A stretch of 64,000 nucleotides of DNA, from contig NZ_JBHEEH010000001.1 of the NCBI RefSeq assembly GCF_041929845.1, positions 434,001-498,000 on the forward strand. Reading direction: 5' to 3'. The position numbers were made by a program, and so were the translations under genes. This DNA is from Paenochrobactrum pullorum (GTDB lineage Bacteria > Pseudomonadota > Alphaproteobacteria > Rhizobiales > Rhizobiaceae). Of this stretch, positions 27,564 to 37,189 are shown in pieces; position 1 is the stretch's first letter, and every line of letters starts with the position of its first letter. The notes under the pieces were generated by a model, which searched no databases, was not told the DNA's origin, and saw only the letters and a list, made by a program, of their open reading frames with translations.

Positions 27564-30011
27564 TTGCGAAGCTTACCTGATCTACCTGTCACCTATATAT
27601 TGCCGCAGCTGGATCAAGCTATGGAGCATGGCAATAAACATGTACTGGTAGCACCTCCCGGTGCCGGTAAAACAACGCTGGTGCCATTGCATTTTTTGCA
27701 TCAGGACTGGTCAGGTGCGGATAAGATCATTGTGCTTGAGCCGCGCCGTATTGCGGCGCGTGCGAGCGCCAAGCGCATGGCGCAATTGCTGGGGGAGGAG
27801 GTCGGGCAAACGGTCGGCTACCGGATGCGGCTTGAAAACAAGACAAGTGCCTCCACTCGCGTGCTGGTGGTGACTGAAGGTGTTTTCGCCCGTATGATCT
27901 TGGAGGACCCTGAGCTTAAAGACGTCAAGGCTGTTCTGTTCGATGAATTTCATGAGCGCAGTTTAGACGCGGATTTCGGCCTTGCTTTAGTGCTGGATGT
28001 GCAGGCCGCATTACGTCCTGATTTAAAAATTTTGGTGATGTCGGCAACGCTTGACGGTGCGCGGGTGGCAGCACTTTTGGGCGATGATGCACAGGTGATC
28101 AAAAGCGAAGGCCGCAGTTACCCTATCGATATCCGCTACCGCGAGCGCAAACCACAGGAGCGGGTTGAGGATGCAATGGCGCAGGCCATTCGCGATGCGC
28201 TTTTTGATGAAACGGGTAGTATTCTGGCGTTTTTACCCGGCCAAGGCGAGATCGATCGGGTTGCCCGTTTGCTGGAGCCGTCTTTGGGCGCAAATATCAT
28301 GCTTTGCCCTCTTTATGGGGCGATGGAAGGGCGCGATCAGGATGCAGCAATCAAACCTTCACCTGAGGGTAAGCGCAAAGTCGTGCTTGCTACATCGATT
28401 GCCGAAACCTCGCTGACCATTGATGGTGTGCGGGTGGTGATTGATAGCGGTTTGAGCCGTGTGCCGCATTATGAACCGGCAACCGGTCTGACACGCCTTG
28501 AAACGGTTCGTGCCTCACGTGCGGCGGTCGATCAGCGGGCAGGGCGCGCAGGGCGAACTGAAGCAGGCATTGCCATCCGGCTTTGGCATCAGGGGCAGAC
28601 GGCTTCGTTGCCGCCGTTCAGTACACCGGAAATTCTGGAAGCGGATTTATCCGGCTTATTGTTGGATTGTGCGGCTTGGGGGGTAAATGATCCGTCAGAA
28701 TTGCAGTTTTTAGATGAGCCACCACGGCCAGCATTGAATGAAGCACGCAATTTGCTGATGGAACTGGGTGCATTGGACGGCGATGGTCGATTGACCCCTG
28801 ACGGCCAAGCAATGCGTGAACTGGCTTTGCCTGCGCGCCTTGCCCATATGGTGGCAAAAGCCAAGCCGCGTGGTGAAGGGCTCTATGCTGCTGAACTGGC
28901 GCTTTTATTAACCGAGCGTGGTCTAGGCGGCTCCGATATCGATCTGGAAGAGCGTTTCCGCAAATTTAAACAAGATCGCTCCGACCGAGCGCAACGTGCC
29001 AAGCAATTAGCCAAGCGTATAGGCGGCAATTCCGATGGTGAGACCTCTAGCATCGGGCGCTTGTTGCTCGATGCCTATCCTGATCGTCTGGCCAAGCCGC
29101 GCGGTGCCGCGGGGCAATTTGTACTGGCCAATGGTCGCGGCGGCGAGATAGACGCTGCATCATCTTTATCCAAAGCGTCGTGGTTGGTGGTGGCGGAACT
29201 GACAGGGCGCGCTGATCGCAGCCGCATTCTGGCCGCAGCCGAGGTGAGTGAAGCAGAGATCAGGTTTGTTTTGGGACACAAGATCAAAACCGGTCGTCAA
29301 GTTCTCTATGACGCAGAGAAAAACAGTCTGCGTGCCCGTGAAGCAACGCGTATTGGTCAGTTTGCTTTGCAGGAAAAACAAATGGCTGCTCCTTCGGGTG
29401 AAGAAGCGGATTTAGGCGTCATTGATACAGTGCGCCAATATGGATTGCAGATTTTGCCTTGGGGCAAAGAGGCTGAAACCCTGCGTTGCCGCTTAAGCTG
29501 GCTTTACCAGGGATTAGGCGAGCCGTGGCCTGCAATGGATGATAAAACGCTGATCGACAGGCTTGAAGATTGGTTGTTACCGTTTTTAACAGGTGAAGCG
29601 CGGCTCGATAAAATTCCGTTTGCAACGATCAGCAATGGTCTGCGTTTGCTGGTGCCTTATGATTTGCAGCGCAAAATTGATGCACTGGCGCCGGTGAGTT
29701 TTGAAGTGCCGACAGGCTCCAATATCACCATCCGTTATGATGCCGATCAGCCCGTCATTGCTGTAAGGGTGCAGGAATTGTTTGGCCTGACTACTCATCC
29801 TTCCATCGCCGATGGCAAAGTGCCGCTGGTGCTGGAACTATTGTCGCCGGCACATAAGCCGATCCAGATCACGCGGGATTTGCCGCGTTTTTGGGCGGGC
29901 TCATGGGCGGATGTGCGCGCCGATATGCGCGGTCGTTATCCCAAACATGTCTGGCCGGAAGACCCGGCCAATGCGCCACCGACAGGCCGCGCCAAGCCAC
30001 GCGGGCAATGA
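27564..30011 (+). CDS. hrpB: ATP-dependent helicase HrpB
   Basis: DEAH/DEFH-type superfamily 2 helicase of about 815 residues (E. coli HrpB: 809); its cellular role is not settled in the family. Walker A is APPGAGKTTLVP, motif II is DEFHERS, motif III SATL, and motif VI QRAGRAGRTEAG; the HrpB-specific C-terminal domain ends in LPRFWAGSWADVRADMRGRYPKHVWPEDP. No ATG gives a normal N-terminus. TTG 27564, with GAGATGGG 8 bases before it, gives the expected start just before LPDLPVTYILPQL. An in-frame ATG at 27441 lies inside the frmR operator and would add 41 unconserved residues, so it was not used. Confidence 0.88.
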   Translation: MRSLPDLPVTYILPQLDQAMEHGNKHVLVAPPGAGKTTLVPLHFLHQDWSGADKIIVLEPRRIAARASAKRMAQLLGEEVGQTVGYRMRLENKTSASTRVLVVTEGVFARMILEDPELKDVKAVLFDEFHERSLDADFGLALVLDVQAALRPDLKILVMSATLDGARVAALLGDDAQVIKSEGRSYPIDIRYRERKPQERVEDAMAQAIRDALFDETGSILAFLPGQGEIDRVARLLEPSLGANIMLCPLYGAMEGRDQDAAIKPSPEGKRKVVLATSIAETSLTIDGVRVVIDSGLSRVPHYEPATGLTRLETVRASRAAVDQRAGRAGRTEAGIAIRLWHQGQTASLPPFSTPEILEADLSGLLLDCAAWGVNDPSELQFLDEPPRPALNEARNLLMELGALDGDGRLTPDGQAMRELALPARLAHMVAKAKPRGEGLYAAELALLLTERGLGGSDIDLEERFRKFKQDRSDRAQRAKQLAKRIGGNSDGETSSIGRLLLDAYPDRLAKPRGAAGQFVLANGRGGEIDAASSLSKASWLVVAELTGRADRSRILAAAEVSEAEIRFVLGHKIKTGRQVLYDAEKNSLRAREATRIGQFALQEKQMAAPSGEEADLGVIDTVRQYGLQILPWGKEAETLRCRLSWLYQGLGEPWPAMDDKTLIDRLEDWLLPFLTGEARLDKIPFATISNGLRLLVPYDLQRKIDALAPVSFEVPTGSNITIRYDADQPVIAVRVQELFGLTTHPSIADGKVPLVLELLSPAHKPIQITRDLPRFWAGSWADVRADMRGRYPKHVWPEDPANAPPTGRAKPRGQ

Positions 30012-30097
30012 GGCGGACGCGGAAAACGAACTGGCAGGACTTACCTTGATTTAAAACTTGCCTTATATGGTCAACAAAAAAATGGTACGGAGTGGTC

Positions 30098-31396
30098 ATG
30101 CAGACAGATTTTCACAGCCGCGCTTCAAGCCAGTCGCGGCGTCCGCGCCTGACTACGCTGGTGCGTATTCGCTGGCTGGCGATTGCCGGACAAACGGCCG
30201 CGGTGATGTTTGTGGCGCTTTATCTGCGCTTTCCGTTTCCTGTCGGTATTTGTTTTGCACTGATTGCACTCTCCGCATGGCTTAATCTGCTTTTGAGCTT
30301 TCGTTATCCGGTCAGCCATCGCTTAAATCCGACGGCCGCCAGCTTTGTGCTGGGCTTTGATGTGTTGCAATTGGCAGGGCTGTTATATCTGACCGGTGGT
30401 TTGCAAAATCCGTTTACGATCTTGATGATTGTGCCGGTGATTATTTCAGCAACCTCATTGCCCAAACGCCATACGATTGTACTTGGGTTGTTGGTGACAA
30501 TCTGCACCACATATCTCACTTTTTATCATCTCAATCTGCCGTGGTATCCGGATACGGTGCTGGAACTGCCGTTTTTGCTGGTGGCGGGCATATGGAGCGC
30601 GGTCATTTCAACGCTTGGCTTTACCGGTGTTTATGCTTACCGGATTGCTGAAGAAGCGCGCCAGCTCGGTGACGCGTTGACGGCAACCGAACTGATTTTG
30701 CAGCGCGAACATCATTTGACGGCTTTGGACGGATTGGCGGCTGCTGCTGCGCATGAGCTTGGCACACCTTTGGCCACTATCGCTTTGGTGGTTAAGGAGA
30801 TGCAGCGTTCCCACGCCAAAGACGAGGGGCTAGCCGACGATATCAGCCTGTTGCAATCACAAACGCAGCGTTGCCGCGAGATTTTGCAGCGTCTCACTAG
30901 CCTTTCATCCGAAAATGAAGAACATATGTCACGTATGCCGCTTTCTTCATTGATCGAGGAGGTGGTCGCACCGCACCGTAATTTCGGCATTGATCTGGAA
31001 GTGGTACGCCAGGAAGGCTCAAAACCTGAGCCGGTGGTGCGGCGCAATCCGGGGCTATTATACGGGCTTGGAAATCTGATTGAAAATGCGGTGGATTTTG
31101 CCCGTGAAAAAGCAACAGTTTCATGGAGCTGGAGCGAAACGGAAGTGCGCGTCATCATTCAGGATGACGGGCAGGGCTTCAAACCGGAAATTCTGGAGCG
31201 AATCGGTGAGCCTTACACAACCAGTCGTGAGAACGGCCATAATGGCGGCGGCTTGGGATTGGGCCTCTTCATCGCGAAAACGTTACTGGAACGTTCGGGC
31301 GCCCATATAAGCTTCCATAATAGAAGCAATCCGGGGCAGGGCGCGGAAATCCGAGTGGTCTGGTCCCGTGATATTTTAGCCGGAAATGTGAAATAA
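30098..31396 (+). CDS. actS: Redox sensor histidine kinase ActS/RegB
   Basis: Inner-membrane kinase of 432 residues with about six N-terminal membrane helices. The second helix region carries GGLQNPF, the quinone-sensing motif of RegB. His219 in AAAHELGTPLATIAL is the phosphorylated His. Cys259 in QRCREILQRL corresponds to the redox-active Cys of RegB. The ATPase domain has LGNLIENAVDFA (N box), DDGQGF and GGGLGLGLF (G boxes). GGAG lies 5 bases before the ATG. It is followed by actR after a gap of about 90 bases. The pair controls energy and redox genes (respiration, carbon and nitrogen metabolism, acid tolerance) in Alphaproteobacteria. Confidence 0.93.
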   Translation: MQTDFHSRASSQSRRPRLTTLVRIRWLAIAGQTAAVMFVALYLRFPFPVGICFALIALSAWLNLLLSFRYPVSHRLNPTAASFVLGFDVLQLAGLLYLTGGLQNPFTILMIVPVIISATSLPKRHTIVLGLLVTICTTYLTFYHLNLPWYPDTVLELPFLLVAGIWSAVISTLGFTGVYAYRIAEEARQLGDALTATELILQREHHLTALDGLAAAAAHELGTPLATIALVVKEMQRSHAKDEGLADDISLLQSQTQRCREILQRLTSLSSENEEHMSRMPLSSLIEEVVAPHRNFGIDLEVVRQEGSKPEPVVRRNPGLLYGLGNLIENAVDFAREKATVSWSWSETEVRVIIQDDGQGFKPEILERIGEPYTTSRENGHNGGGLGLGLFIAKTLLERSGAHISFHNRSNPGQGAEIRVVWSRDILAGNVK

Positions 31397-31488
31397 ATAC
31401 GGTTCGCAAGCATTTTTTCAAATTGCTCATTTGACTTTTTGCCGCAGGGCTACAATAAGGAAATAAAAAAACCGAGTAGGAAAACCTG

Positions 31489-32052
31489 ATGGACGACTTG
31501 ATTCAGGACGACAGTGAAGCAATCGGCACCGATCCTTCTCTTCTTCTGGTCGATGACGACAAGCCGTTTTTGCAACGTCTGGCACGTGCTATGGAAAGCC
31601 GTGGTTTTAACGTGATCGCAGCAGAATCGGTTGAAGAGGGTCTTGCCGCCGTAAAGGCTGGCGCACCGGCTTATGCCGTTGTGGATATGCGTTTGGGTGA
31701 CGGAAATGGTCTCGATATCATTGAGGCAATCCGTGCCAAACGTGCCGATACACGTGCCATTATTCTCACCGGCTACGGTAATATTGCCACCGCAGTCAAT
31801 GCGGTCAAACTGGGTGCGGTTGATTATCTGTCCAAGCCGGCCGATGCAGACGAGGTTTTTGCGGCACTTACCCGCAGACCGGGTGAAAAAGTGATTCCAC
31901 CGGAAAATCCAATGTCGGCTGATCGTGTCCGCTGGGAGCATATTCAGCGTGTTTATGAAATGTGCGAACGCAATGTTTCAGAAACGGCACGTCGTTTGAA
32001 CATGCATCGCCGCACCTTGCAGCGTATTCTTGCCAAACGCGCTCCGCGCTGA
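31489..32052 (+). CDS. actR: Response regulator ActR/RegA
   Basis: Cytoplasmic DNA-binding regulator of 187 residues, the partner of ActS. The receiver domain has Asp22-24, phosphoacceptor Asp66 in VVDMRLGDG, Thr94 and Lys116. A short proline linker joins a Fis-type helix-turn-helix: NVSETARRLNMHRRTLQR (about 165-182), the near-invariant RegA/PrrA/ActR recognition region. It is downstream of actS on the same strand with a strong hairpin after it. Confidence 0.95.
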   Translation: MDDLIQDDSEAIGTDPSLLLVDDDKPFLQRLARAMESRGFNVIAAESVEEGLAAVKAGAPAYAVVDMRLGDGNGLDIIEAIRAKRADTRAIILTGYGNIATAVNAVKLGAVDYLSKPADADEVFAALTRRPGEKVIPPENPMSADRVRWEHIQRVYEMCERNVSETARRLNMHRRTLQRILAKRAPR

Positions 32053-32074
32053 TTTCTAAAGGCTCTATACGATT

Positions 32075-32107
32075 GGGCAGAATCAATCTGTAAGACTGAT
32101 TCTGCCC
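32075..32107 (+). terminator. Stem-loop terminator of actS-actR
   Basis: GGGCAGAATCA (32075-32085) pairs perfectly with TGATTCTGCCC (32097-32107). Only a weak T-rich tail (TTGCTT) follows. It lies 22 bases after the actR stop. Confidence 0.75.
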
Positions 32108-32291
32108 TTGCTTATCTAGTGTAGTTTTATGGATTTGATAATCAGCAGTAAAAAGCGTTGTTATATTTAAAAGAATCCCCCATTTAAAAGTTAATAAGTA
32201 TAGTTAATAGAAGTTTAACTATATCTATTGCACATTGGGCAGAGATCAGTCGGTTCGAGTGCGGAAGCGGCTTGTATATTCGGGGGAATTT

Positions 32292-32912
32292 ATGAAATTC
32301 AAATCATTGCAAATACCCGTCGCGATTACTCTGACCGGCCTTTTGGCTGCTTGCTCAACAACCGGTTCGCCGTTTCAGGCAACGGCGTCTTATCCGGCAG
32401 TCACAGATGCAGGCTATACATTGCCAGCGATTCCCAAAGAGAAGATACCTGAGCAATATCGTCGTCAGACTGTCACTTATAAAACCACGCAAAAGCCTGG
32501 TTCGATTGTGGTCGATACCAAGGACAAGCATCTCTATTATGTGCTGCCAGATAATAAAGCCGTGCGTTATGGCATTGGTGTCGGGCGTGAAGGCTTTGGC
32601 TGGTCAGGCACGGCACGCGTTGCTGCCAAGCGTGAGTGGCCGACATGGACACCACCAGCACCGATGATCAAGCGTCAGCCTGAATTGGCAAAATATCGTA
32701 ATGGCATGGGGCCGGGTTTGAAAAATCCGCTGGGTGCCCGTGCACTTTATCTGCACAATAAAAACGGCGATACCGGCTATCGTCTGCATGGCACACCGGA
32801 ATGGTGGACAATCGGCAAGTCGATGTCTTCGGGTTGTATCCGCCTGATGAACCAAGACATTATGGATCTTTACGACCGTGTCGATAAAGATGCGCAGGTT
32901 ACCGTGCTTTAA
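32292..32912 (+). CDS. L,D-transpeptidase lipoprotein (YkuD domain)
   Basis: Periplasmic enzyme that makes 3-3 peptidoglycan cross-links or anchors proteins to peptidoglycan. The 206-residue product has a lipoprotein signal with lipobox LAAC, lipidated Cys21. The YkuD domain (about 70-206) has His166 in YRLHGTPEWW and the catalytic Cys182 in SSGCIRL. GGGGGA lies a few bases before the ATG at 32292; an upstream in-frame start at 32235 would spoil the signal peptide. It is transcribed alone and ends at a bidirectional terminator. Rhizobiales and Brucella use such enzymes to link outer-membrane barrels to peptidoglycan; whether this one does so is not shown. Confidence 0.9.
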   Translation: MKFKSLQIPVAITLTGLLAACSTTGSPFQATASYPAVTDAGYTLPAIPKEKIPEQYRRQTVTYKTTQKPGSIVVDTKDKHLYYVLPDNKAVRYGIGVGREGFGWSGTARVAAKREWPTWTPPAPMIKRQPELAKYRNGMGPGLKNPLGARALYLHNKNGDTGYRLHGTPEWWTIGKSMSSGCIRLMNQDIMDLYDRVDKDAQVTVL

Positions 32913-32935
32913 ATTCATTATTGCAATTTAAAATC

Positions 32936-32974
32936 AAAAAAGCCGCATGAGACAGAGTTTCATACGGCTTTTTT
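32936..32974. terminator. Bidirectional terminator between the L,D-transpeptidase and Nfu genes
   Basis: AAAAAGCCGCATGA pairs with TCATACGGCTTTTT (one mismatch). A and T runs on either side let it serve both convergent genes. Confidence 0.82.
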
Positions 32975-32996
32975 AATATGATGTGAGGTAATCAGA

Positions 32997-33566
32997 TCAG
33001 ATCGCTTCGACCTGCAAAACTTCCGGCACAAAGTGCTTGAGAAGGTTCTGGATGCCGTGTTTCAGAGTTGCCGTTGAAGATGGGCAACCGGCGCAAGCGC
33101 CCTTCATATGCAAGTAAACAACGCCGTTTTCAAAACCGCGGAAGGTAATATCGCCGCCGTCTTGTGCAACGGCAGGGCGCACACGGGTTTCCAGCAATTC
33201 TTTGATGGTGTCGACAATTTCGCGGTCGCCCGAATCAAAAAATTCATCAGCCGTATGATCGGTCGCAGCCGGTGCGCGGGCACCAGCCATCACAGGCGCG
33301 CCGGACATGAAATGCTCCATAATGGTACCGAGAACCGCAGGCTTCAAATGCTGCCATTCAGCGTCTTCTTTGGTGACTGTGATAAAATCATAGCCGAAAA
33401 AGACGCCGGTAATGCCGGGTACGGAGAACAATTTAGCCGCAAGCGGAGAAGCGTCTGCCGCAGTTTCCGCACTGCGGAAATCAGCTGTGCCCTCAGGCAA
33501 AACAACTTTGCCGGGGAGAAATTTCAATGTCGCCGGATTTGGCGTTGTTTCAGTCTGGATGAACAC
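32997..33566 (-). CDS. Nfu-type Fe-S cluster scaffold protein
   Basis: Cytoplasmic carrier that delivers 4Fe-4S clusters to apoproteins. The 189-residue product has an Nfu N-terminal domain (1-90, start MFIQTETTPNPATLKFLPG) and a C-terminal NifU domain with the cluster-binding Cys158-x-x-Cys161 in GACAGCPSS. GTG is the start codon with GGGAGAA ahead of it. About 105 bases upstream is a TTGGAACTATTCTAA site resembling the Irr iron control element, in line with Rhizobiales orthologues (fssA), reported as Irr-regulated. Downstream is a bidirectional terminator; upstream on the same strand is the universal stress protein gene. Confidence 0.93.
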   Translation of the reverse strand: MFIQTETTPNPATLKFLPGKVVLPEGTADFRSAETAADASPLAAKLFSVPGITGVFFGYDFITVTKEDAEWQHLKPAVLGTIMEHFMSGAPVMAGARAPAATDHTADEFFDSGDREIVDTIKELLETRVRPAVAQDGGDITFRGFENGVVYLHMKGACAGCPSSTATLKHGIQNLLKHFVPEVLQVEAI

Positions 33567-33670
33567 GTCGTTCTCCCGCGTTGGGCAGCTCTGAAGCGGT
33601 TTTTCACGCTGCTAATGTCTGCCGATAGAGATGATCGGAATATTCCAACCGCTGTCGGATATATCACACC

Positions 33671-33685
33671 TTGGAACTATTCTAA
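33671..33685 (-). promoter_or_regulatory. Putative Irr iron control element (ICE box)
   Basis: TTGGAACTATTCTAA is an interrupted inverted repeat (TTgGAA/TTCtAA, one mismatch) close to the ICE consensus TTNGAA-N3-TTCNAA of Rhizobiales Irr. It lies about 105 bases upstream of the Nfu scaffold gene. A second palindrome GGAATATTCC lies at 33637-33646. Confidence 0.55.
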
Positions 33686-33779
33686 TATACCCAGATGAGC
33701 TAGGAGGCAAGCCTGATCATGTCATCATCAATATCAGAATAGCGGATTAAACATGAGAATTCTTATCAATATAGTGTGT

Positions 33780-34271
33780 TCAGGCGACGGCATCAATATC
33801 TTCGTCACTTAAATTGGCAGGGATTACCGTGACGGGAATAGGGAAAGATGCACTTTTTCCGGCCAGCATCTGGATAAGGGGGCCGGGGCCATCTTTGCCC
33901 GACGCAGCGGCCAGCACCAGAATGGCAATATCCTGATCTTCTTCGACAAGGCTTTGCAACTCTTCCGTGGTTTCACCGGCTCGCACGATCAGCTCAGGCT
34001 CAAGTCCTTGCTTTTCACGCACCTGTGCCGAAAGTTTTTCCAGTGCCAATCGGGCGCGTTCTTCAGCTTCGGAGCGCATGATCTCACCGACGCCTAAAAA
34101 ATGCTGGAAATCGGATGTATCAATGACAAACAGTAAGACGAGCGCGCCGCCGGTGTTTTTAGCGCGCTTTGATGCATAAGCGACAGCACGCCCGCATTCA
34201 GGCGTATCATCAATAATAACCAGAAATTTGCGGCGGTGTCCGGCTTCCCGGCTCAGTCGTTTTGAAACCAT
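33780..34271 (-). CDS. Universal stress protein family (UspA-like)
   Basis: Cytoplasmic alpha/beta protein of 163 residues from ATG 34271 (MVSKRLSREAGHRRKF). The Usp fold starts at FLVIIDDTPECGRAVAYASKRA, and LEPELIVRAGETTEEL is the usual middle strand-helix. The nucleotide-binding G-2x-G-9x-G(S/T) loop is only loosely matched (ASGKDGPGPLIQMLAGKSASF), so ATP binding is uncertain. Two in-frame ATGs lie upstream (34292 and 34313) and no start has a clear ribosome-binding site; the chosen one follows remembered Rhizobiales homologues. It lies between trpS and the Nfu gene on the same strand, a conserved order in this group. Confidence 0.8.
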   Translation of the reverse strand: MVSKRLSREAGHRRKFLVIIDDTPECGRAVAYASKRAKNTGGALVLLFVIDTSDFQHFLGVGEIMRSEAEERARLALEKLSAQVREKQGLEPELIVRAGETTEELQSLVEEDQDIAILVLAAASGKDGPGPLIQMLAGKSASFPIPVTVIPANLSDEDIDAVA

Positions 34272-34304
34272 TTGCGCAATTTGCCATTTCATTACGCTTG
34301 CTGC

Positions 34305-34336
34305 AAGCGCCATAATGAGAAATCAGCATGGCGCTT
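34305..34336 (-). other. Stem-loop between trpS and the Usp gene
   Basis: AAGCGCCAT (34305-34313) pairs with ATGGCGCTT (34328-34336), 19 bases after the trpS stop. There is no U tract. Its arms match those of the hairpin at 25457-25484. Confidence 0.6.
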
Positions 34337-34354
34337 GTCGATTATTGAATAAGC

Positions 34355-35422
34355 TTAGTTCTGCAACCAGCCGATAATATTGCGGACATCTTTCATGGTC
34401 TGCTCTGCAATCACACCGGCGCGTTCGCCACCATCTTTCAGCACACTGTCGATATAAGCAGGGTCTGCGATCAGTTTACGCATTTCCTGTGTAATCGGCG
34501 ACATTTGCGCAACTGCCAGATCGGCAAGCGATGCCTTGAATTCGGAGAATTGTTTGCCACCGAAATCACGCAAAACGTCTTCTTTGGAAACACCTGAAAG
34601 AGCTGCATAAATGCCGATCAGATTGTCAGCCTCAGGGCGACCTGTCAGACCTGTCAGTTCTGAAGGGATCGCATCCGCATCGGTTTTGGCTTTGCGGATC
34701 TTCCTGGTGATGGTTTCTGCATCATCAATCAGATTGATGCGCGACAAATCAGACGGATCAGATTTCGACATTTTCTTGGTGCCGTCACGCAGCGACATGA
34801 TGCGCATGGCAGGGCCTGAAATCATCGGCTCGGTGAGCGGAAAATAACCGGTGACAATTTCATCGCCAACGGGCATTTCTACACCAATGCCGAGATCGGC
34901 AATACGGGCACAATAGTCATTGTTGAATTTCTGTGCGATGTCGCGGGTCAGTTCCAGATGCTGTTTTTGATCGTCGCCAACCGGCACATGAGTGGCGCGG
35001 TAAAGCAGAATGTCAGCAGCCATCAGGCTTGGATAAGCGAAGAGACCGAGCGACGCATTTTCGCGGTCTTTACCGGCTTTATCTTTAAATTGCGTCATGC
35101 GGCTCATCCAGCCGATACGTGCAATACAGTTAAATACCCATGCCAGTTCAGCGTGTTGGATGACGCGGCTCTGGTTGAAAACCATGTTCTTTTTCGGATC
35201 AATTCCGGCGGCCAGATAGGCTGCGGTCAATTCGCGGGTGGCCTGTGCCAGTTCTGCCGGATCCGGCGAAATGGTGAGTGCGTGCATGTCCACAACGCAA
35301 TAGATGCACTCATGGTCATCCTGCAATTCAACCCAGCGTTTGATGGCGCCAAGATAGTTACCAAGATGGAGATTACCGGTTGGCTGGGCACCGGAAAAAA
35401 TTCGTTCTTTAAAGCCACTCAT
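34355..35422 (-). CDS. trpS: Tryptophan--tRNA ligase
   Basis: Class I aminoacyl-tRNA synthetase (EC 6.1.1.2) of 355 residues. The HIGH-type signature is in [17 protein letters not shown], the KMSKS loop is in [12 protein letters not shown], and the tryptophan/ATP pocket is in [22 protein letters not shown] lies upstream of the ATG. It follows murJ on the same strand after about 180 bases. Confidence 0.97.
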   Translation of the reverse strand: MSGFKERIFSGAQPTGNLHLGNYLGAIKRWVELQDDHECIYCVVDMHALTISPDPAELAQATRELTAAYLAAGIDPKKNMVFNQSRVIQHAELAWVFNCIARIGWMSRMTQFKDKAGKDRENASLGLFAYPSLMAADILLYRATHVPVGDDQKQHLELTRDIAQKFNNDYCARIADLGIGVEMPVGDEIVTGYFPLTEPMISGPAMRIMSLRDGTKKMSKSDPSDLSRINLIDDAETITRKIRKAKTDADAIPSELTGLTGRPEADNLIGIYAALSGVSKEDVLRDFGGKQFSEFKASLADLAVAQMSPITQEMRKLIADPAYIDSVLKDGGERAGVIAEQTMKDVRNIIGWLQN

Positions 35423-35603
35423 AATGGGTATTTCCTCAAGCTGTTGGAAAGCCGGGCGAGTATCGTTTTCATGTCTTTAATGATCTGACATACTCTGACT
35501 TGGTTATATCAAGAGCGACGTATGTGGTTTGGACGCATGCGGACGCTCTTTAACAGGAGCACTCGTGCCAGAGTGCAAGTGTGCAAGCAAGCTCTTTTTA
35601 GAT

Positions 35604-37175
35604 TCAGGCGGCTTTTGATTTTCTGCGTATACTGTTGCGCAACATGGCAAAACTTGCACCACCACTGGCAAAAGCTGCGCCAAAATAGACAATCATTGCA
35701 CAGATAACCAGCAGACCAACGGTTAAAGCCTGTATTACAAAGCCCGCACTTTTCTGTAAATAATCAGACAGATAATGTGCGCCAAAATAAAGCATGGCGG
35801 CCATGATGGCTGCTGACAAAATCAGACGCGGAATGCGGCTGATAAGCTGCGCATCATAACCCCAATGGCCGCGATAAATCAGCAGGCTCAAAAGCAGAAT
35901 TGCATTTGCCCAGCCAGCAACCACTTCTGCGGTGGCAATGCCCCGAACACCCCAGATCGGGAATAATGTAAGGGCGAGGCATACATTAATGACCACTGCA
36001 ATACCGGCAAAAATCATTGGCGTGCGCGTGTCTTCACGGGCAAAAAAGCCAGGCAAAAAGGCTTTGATTAAGACAAAAGCTGGCAAGCCAATACCGTAAA
36101 TGGCCAGAATATGAGAAACAATTGCTGTCGACTCTGTGCCAAATTTGCCGCGTTCGAACAATAGACGCACGATTGGCTCGGAAAAAACCAGCAAAGCCGC
36201 AGCCGCAGGCAGGGTTAAAAACAATGTGAATTCAACCGAGCGGTTTTGTAAATTACCGGCTTCCTTTTCATTTCCGCTTTGAAGGGCGCGCGATAATTCG
36301 GGCAGCAAAACGGTGGCAACGGCAATACCGACTACGCCAAGCGGCAATTGCGAAATACGATCGGCATAAACCAAGGACGAAACCGCGCCATCTTGTGATG
36401 AGGCGATATTGGTATTGATCAGCAGATTGATCTGGGTGATGCCGCCGGTAATGGCGGCAGGCAATGCCAGCACCAGTAATCGGCGCACATTGGGGGTGAG
36501 TTTGGGAAATCGGAAACCGATTTTAATACCTGCATGACGTACTGCTCCCCAAACGATTGCAAGCTGCACCAAACCTGCCGCCATTACGCCCCATGAAAGG
36601 CTAAGGCCGATATCAAGGGCATCATAACCTTGCCACCATGCCCAGACCAGCACGGCGATGAGGATGATGTTGAGGAAAACCGGAGCAATGGCGGCTGCAA
36701 AAAAGCGATGCAAGGTGTTGAGCATCCCGCCCATCATTGCCGCCAGCGACATACAGGCAAGATACGGAAACATGATGACGGCCAAGCGCACGGTGTGATC
36801 ATATTTGACCGGATCATCAACAAAGCCCGGTGCGATAATGGTGCGTACCAAAAACGGCATGGAAAGCTCCATGACGATAGTCAGCACCAGCAAAATGGTG
36901 AACAGCACACCGAAAACTTCTTCAGAAAACTTGGCGGCGCCTTCCATGCCGTTTTTCTCGATCTCTTTGGAAAAGAGCGGCACAAAAGCGGTGTTGAGCG
37001 CACCTTCGGCAAAAAGACGACGGAAAGTGTTAGGAAAACGAAAGGCCGCATTAAATGCATCCGCAACAGGGCCGGTACCGAGCGCTGCCGCCATCATCAT
37101 TTCACGGGTGAAGCCGAAAATGCGGCTCATCAATGTGCCTGATGCAACGGTTGCGAATTTTTTAACCAAGCTCAT
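35604..37175 (-). CDS. murJ: Lipid II flippase MurJ
   Basis: Inner-membrane MOP-family transporter of 523 residues that flips lipid II for peptidoglycan synthesis. About 14 hydrophobic helices can be seen. The start MSLVKKFATVASGTLMSRI and the segment GPVADAFNAAFRFPNTFRRLFAEGALNTAFVP (split here only by function) contain the conserved Arg residues of the cavity. It starts 14 bases after glnD ends, so the two are almost certainly one operon, as in other Rhizobiales (mviN). Confidence 0.95.
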   Translation of the reverse strand: MSLVKKFATVASGTLMSRIFGFTREMMMAAALGTGPVADAFNAAFRFPNTFRRLFAEGALNTAFVPLFSKEIEKNGMEGAAKFSEEVFGVLFTILLVLTIVMELSMPFLVRTIIAPGFVDDPVKYDHTVRLAVIMFPYLACMSLAAMMGGMLNTLHRFFAAAIAPVFLNIILIAVLVWAWWQGYDALDIGLSLSWGVMAAGLVQLAIVWGAVRHAGIKIGFRFPKLTPNVRRLLVLALPAAITGGITQINLLINTNIASSQDGAVSSLVYADRISQLPLGVVGIAVATVLLPELSRALQSGNEKEAGNLQNRSVEFTLFLTLPAAAALLVFSEPIVRLLFERGKFGTESTAIVSHILAIYGIGLPAFVLIKAFLPGFFAREDTRTPMIFAGIAVVINVCLALTLFPIWGVRGIATAEVVAGWANAILLLSLLIYRGHWGYDAQLISRIPRLILSAAIMAAMLYFGAHYLSDYLQKSAGFVIQALTVGLLVICAMIVYFGAAFASGGASFAMLRNSIRRKSKAA

Positions 37176-37189
37176 AGGATTAATGCCTG

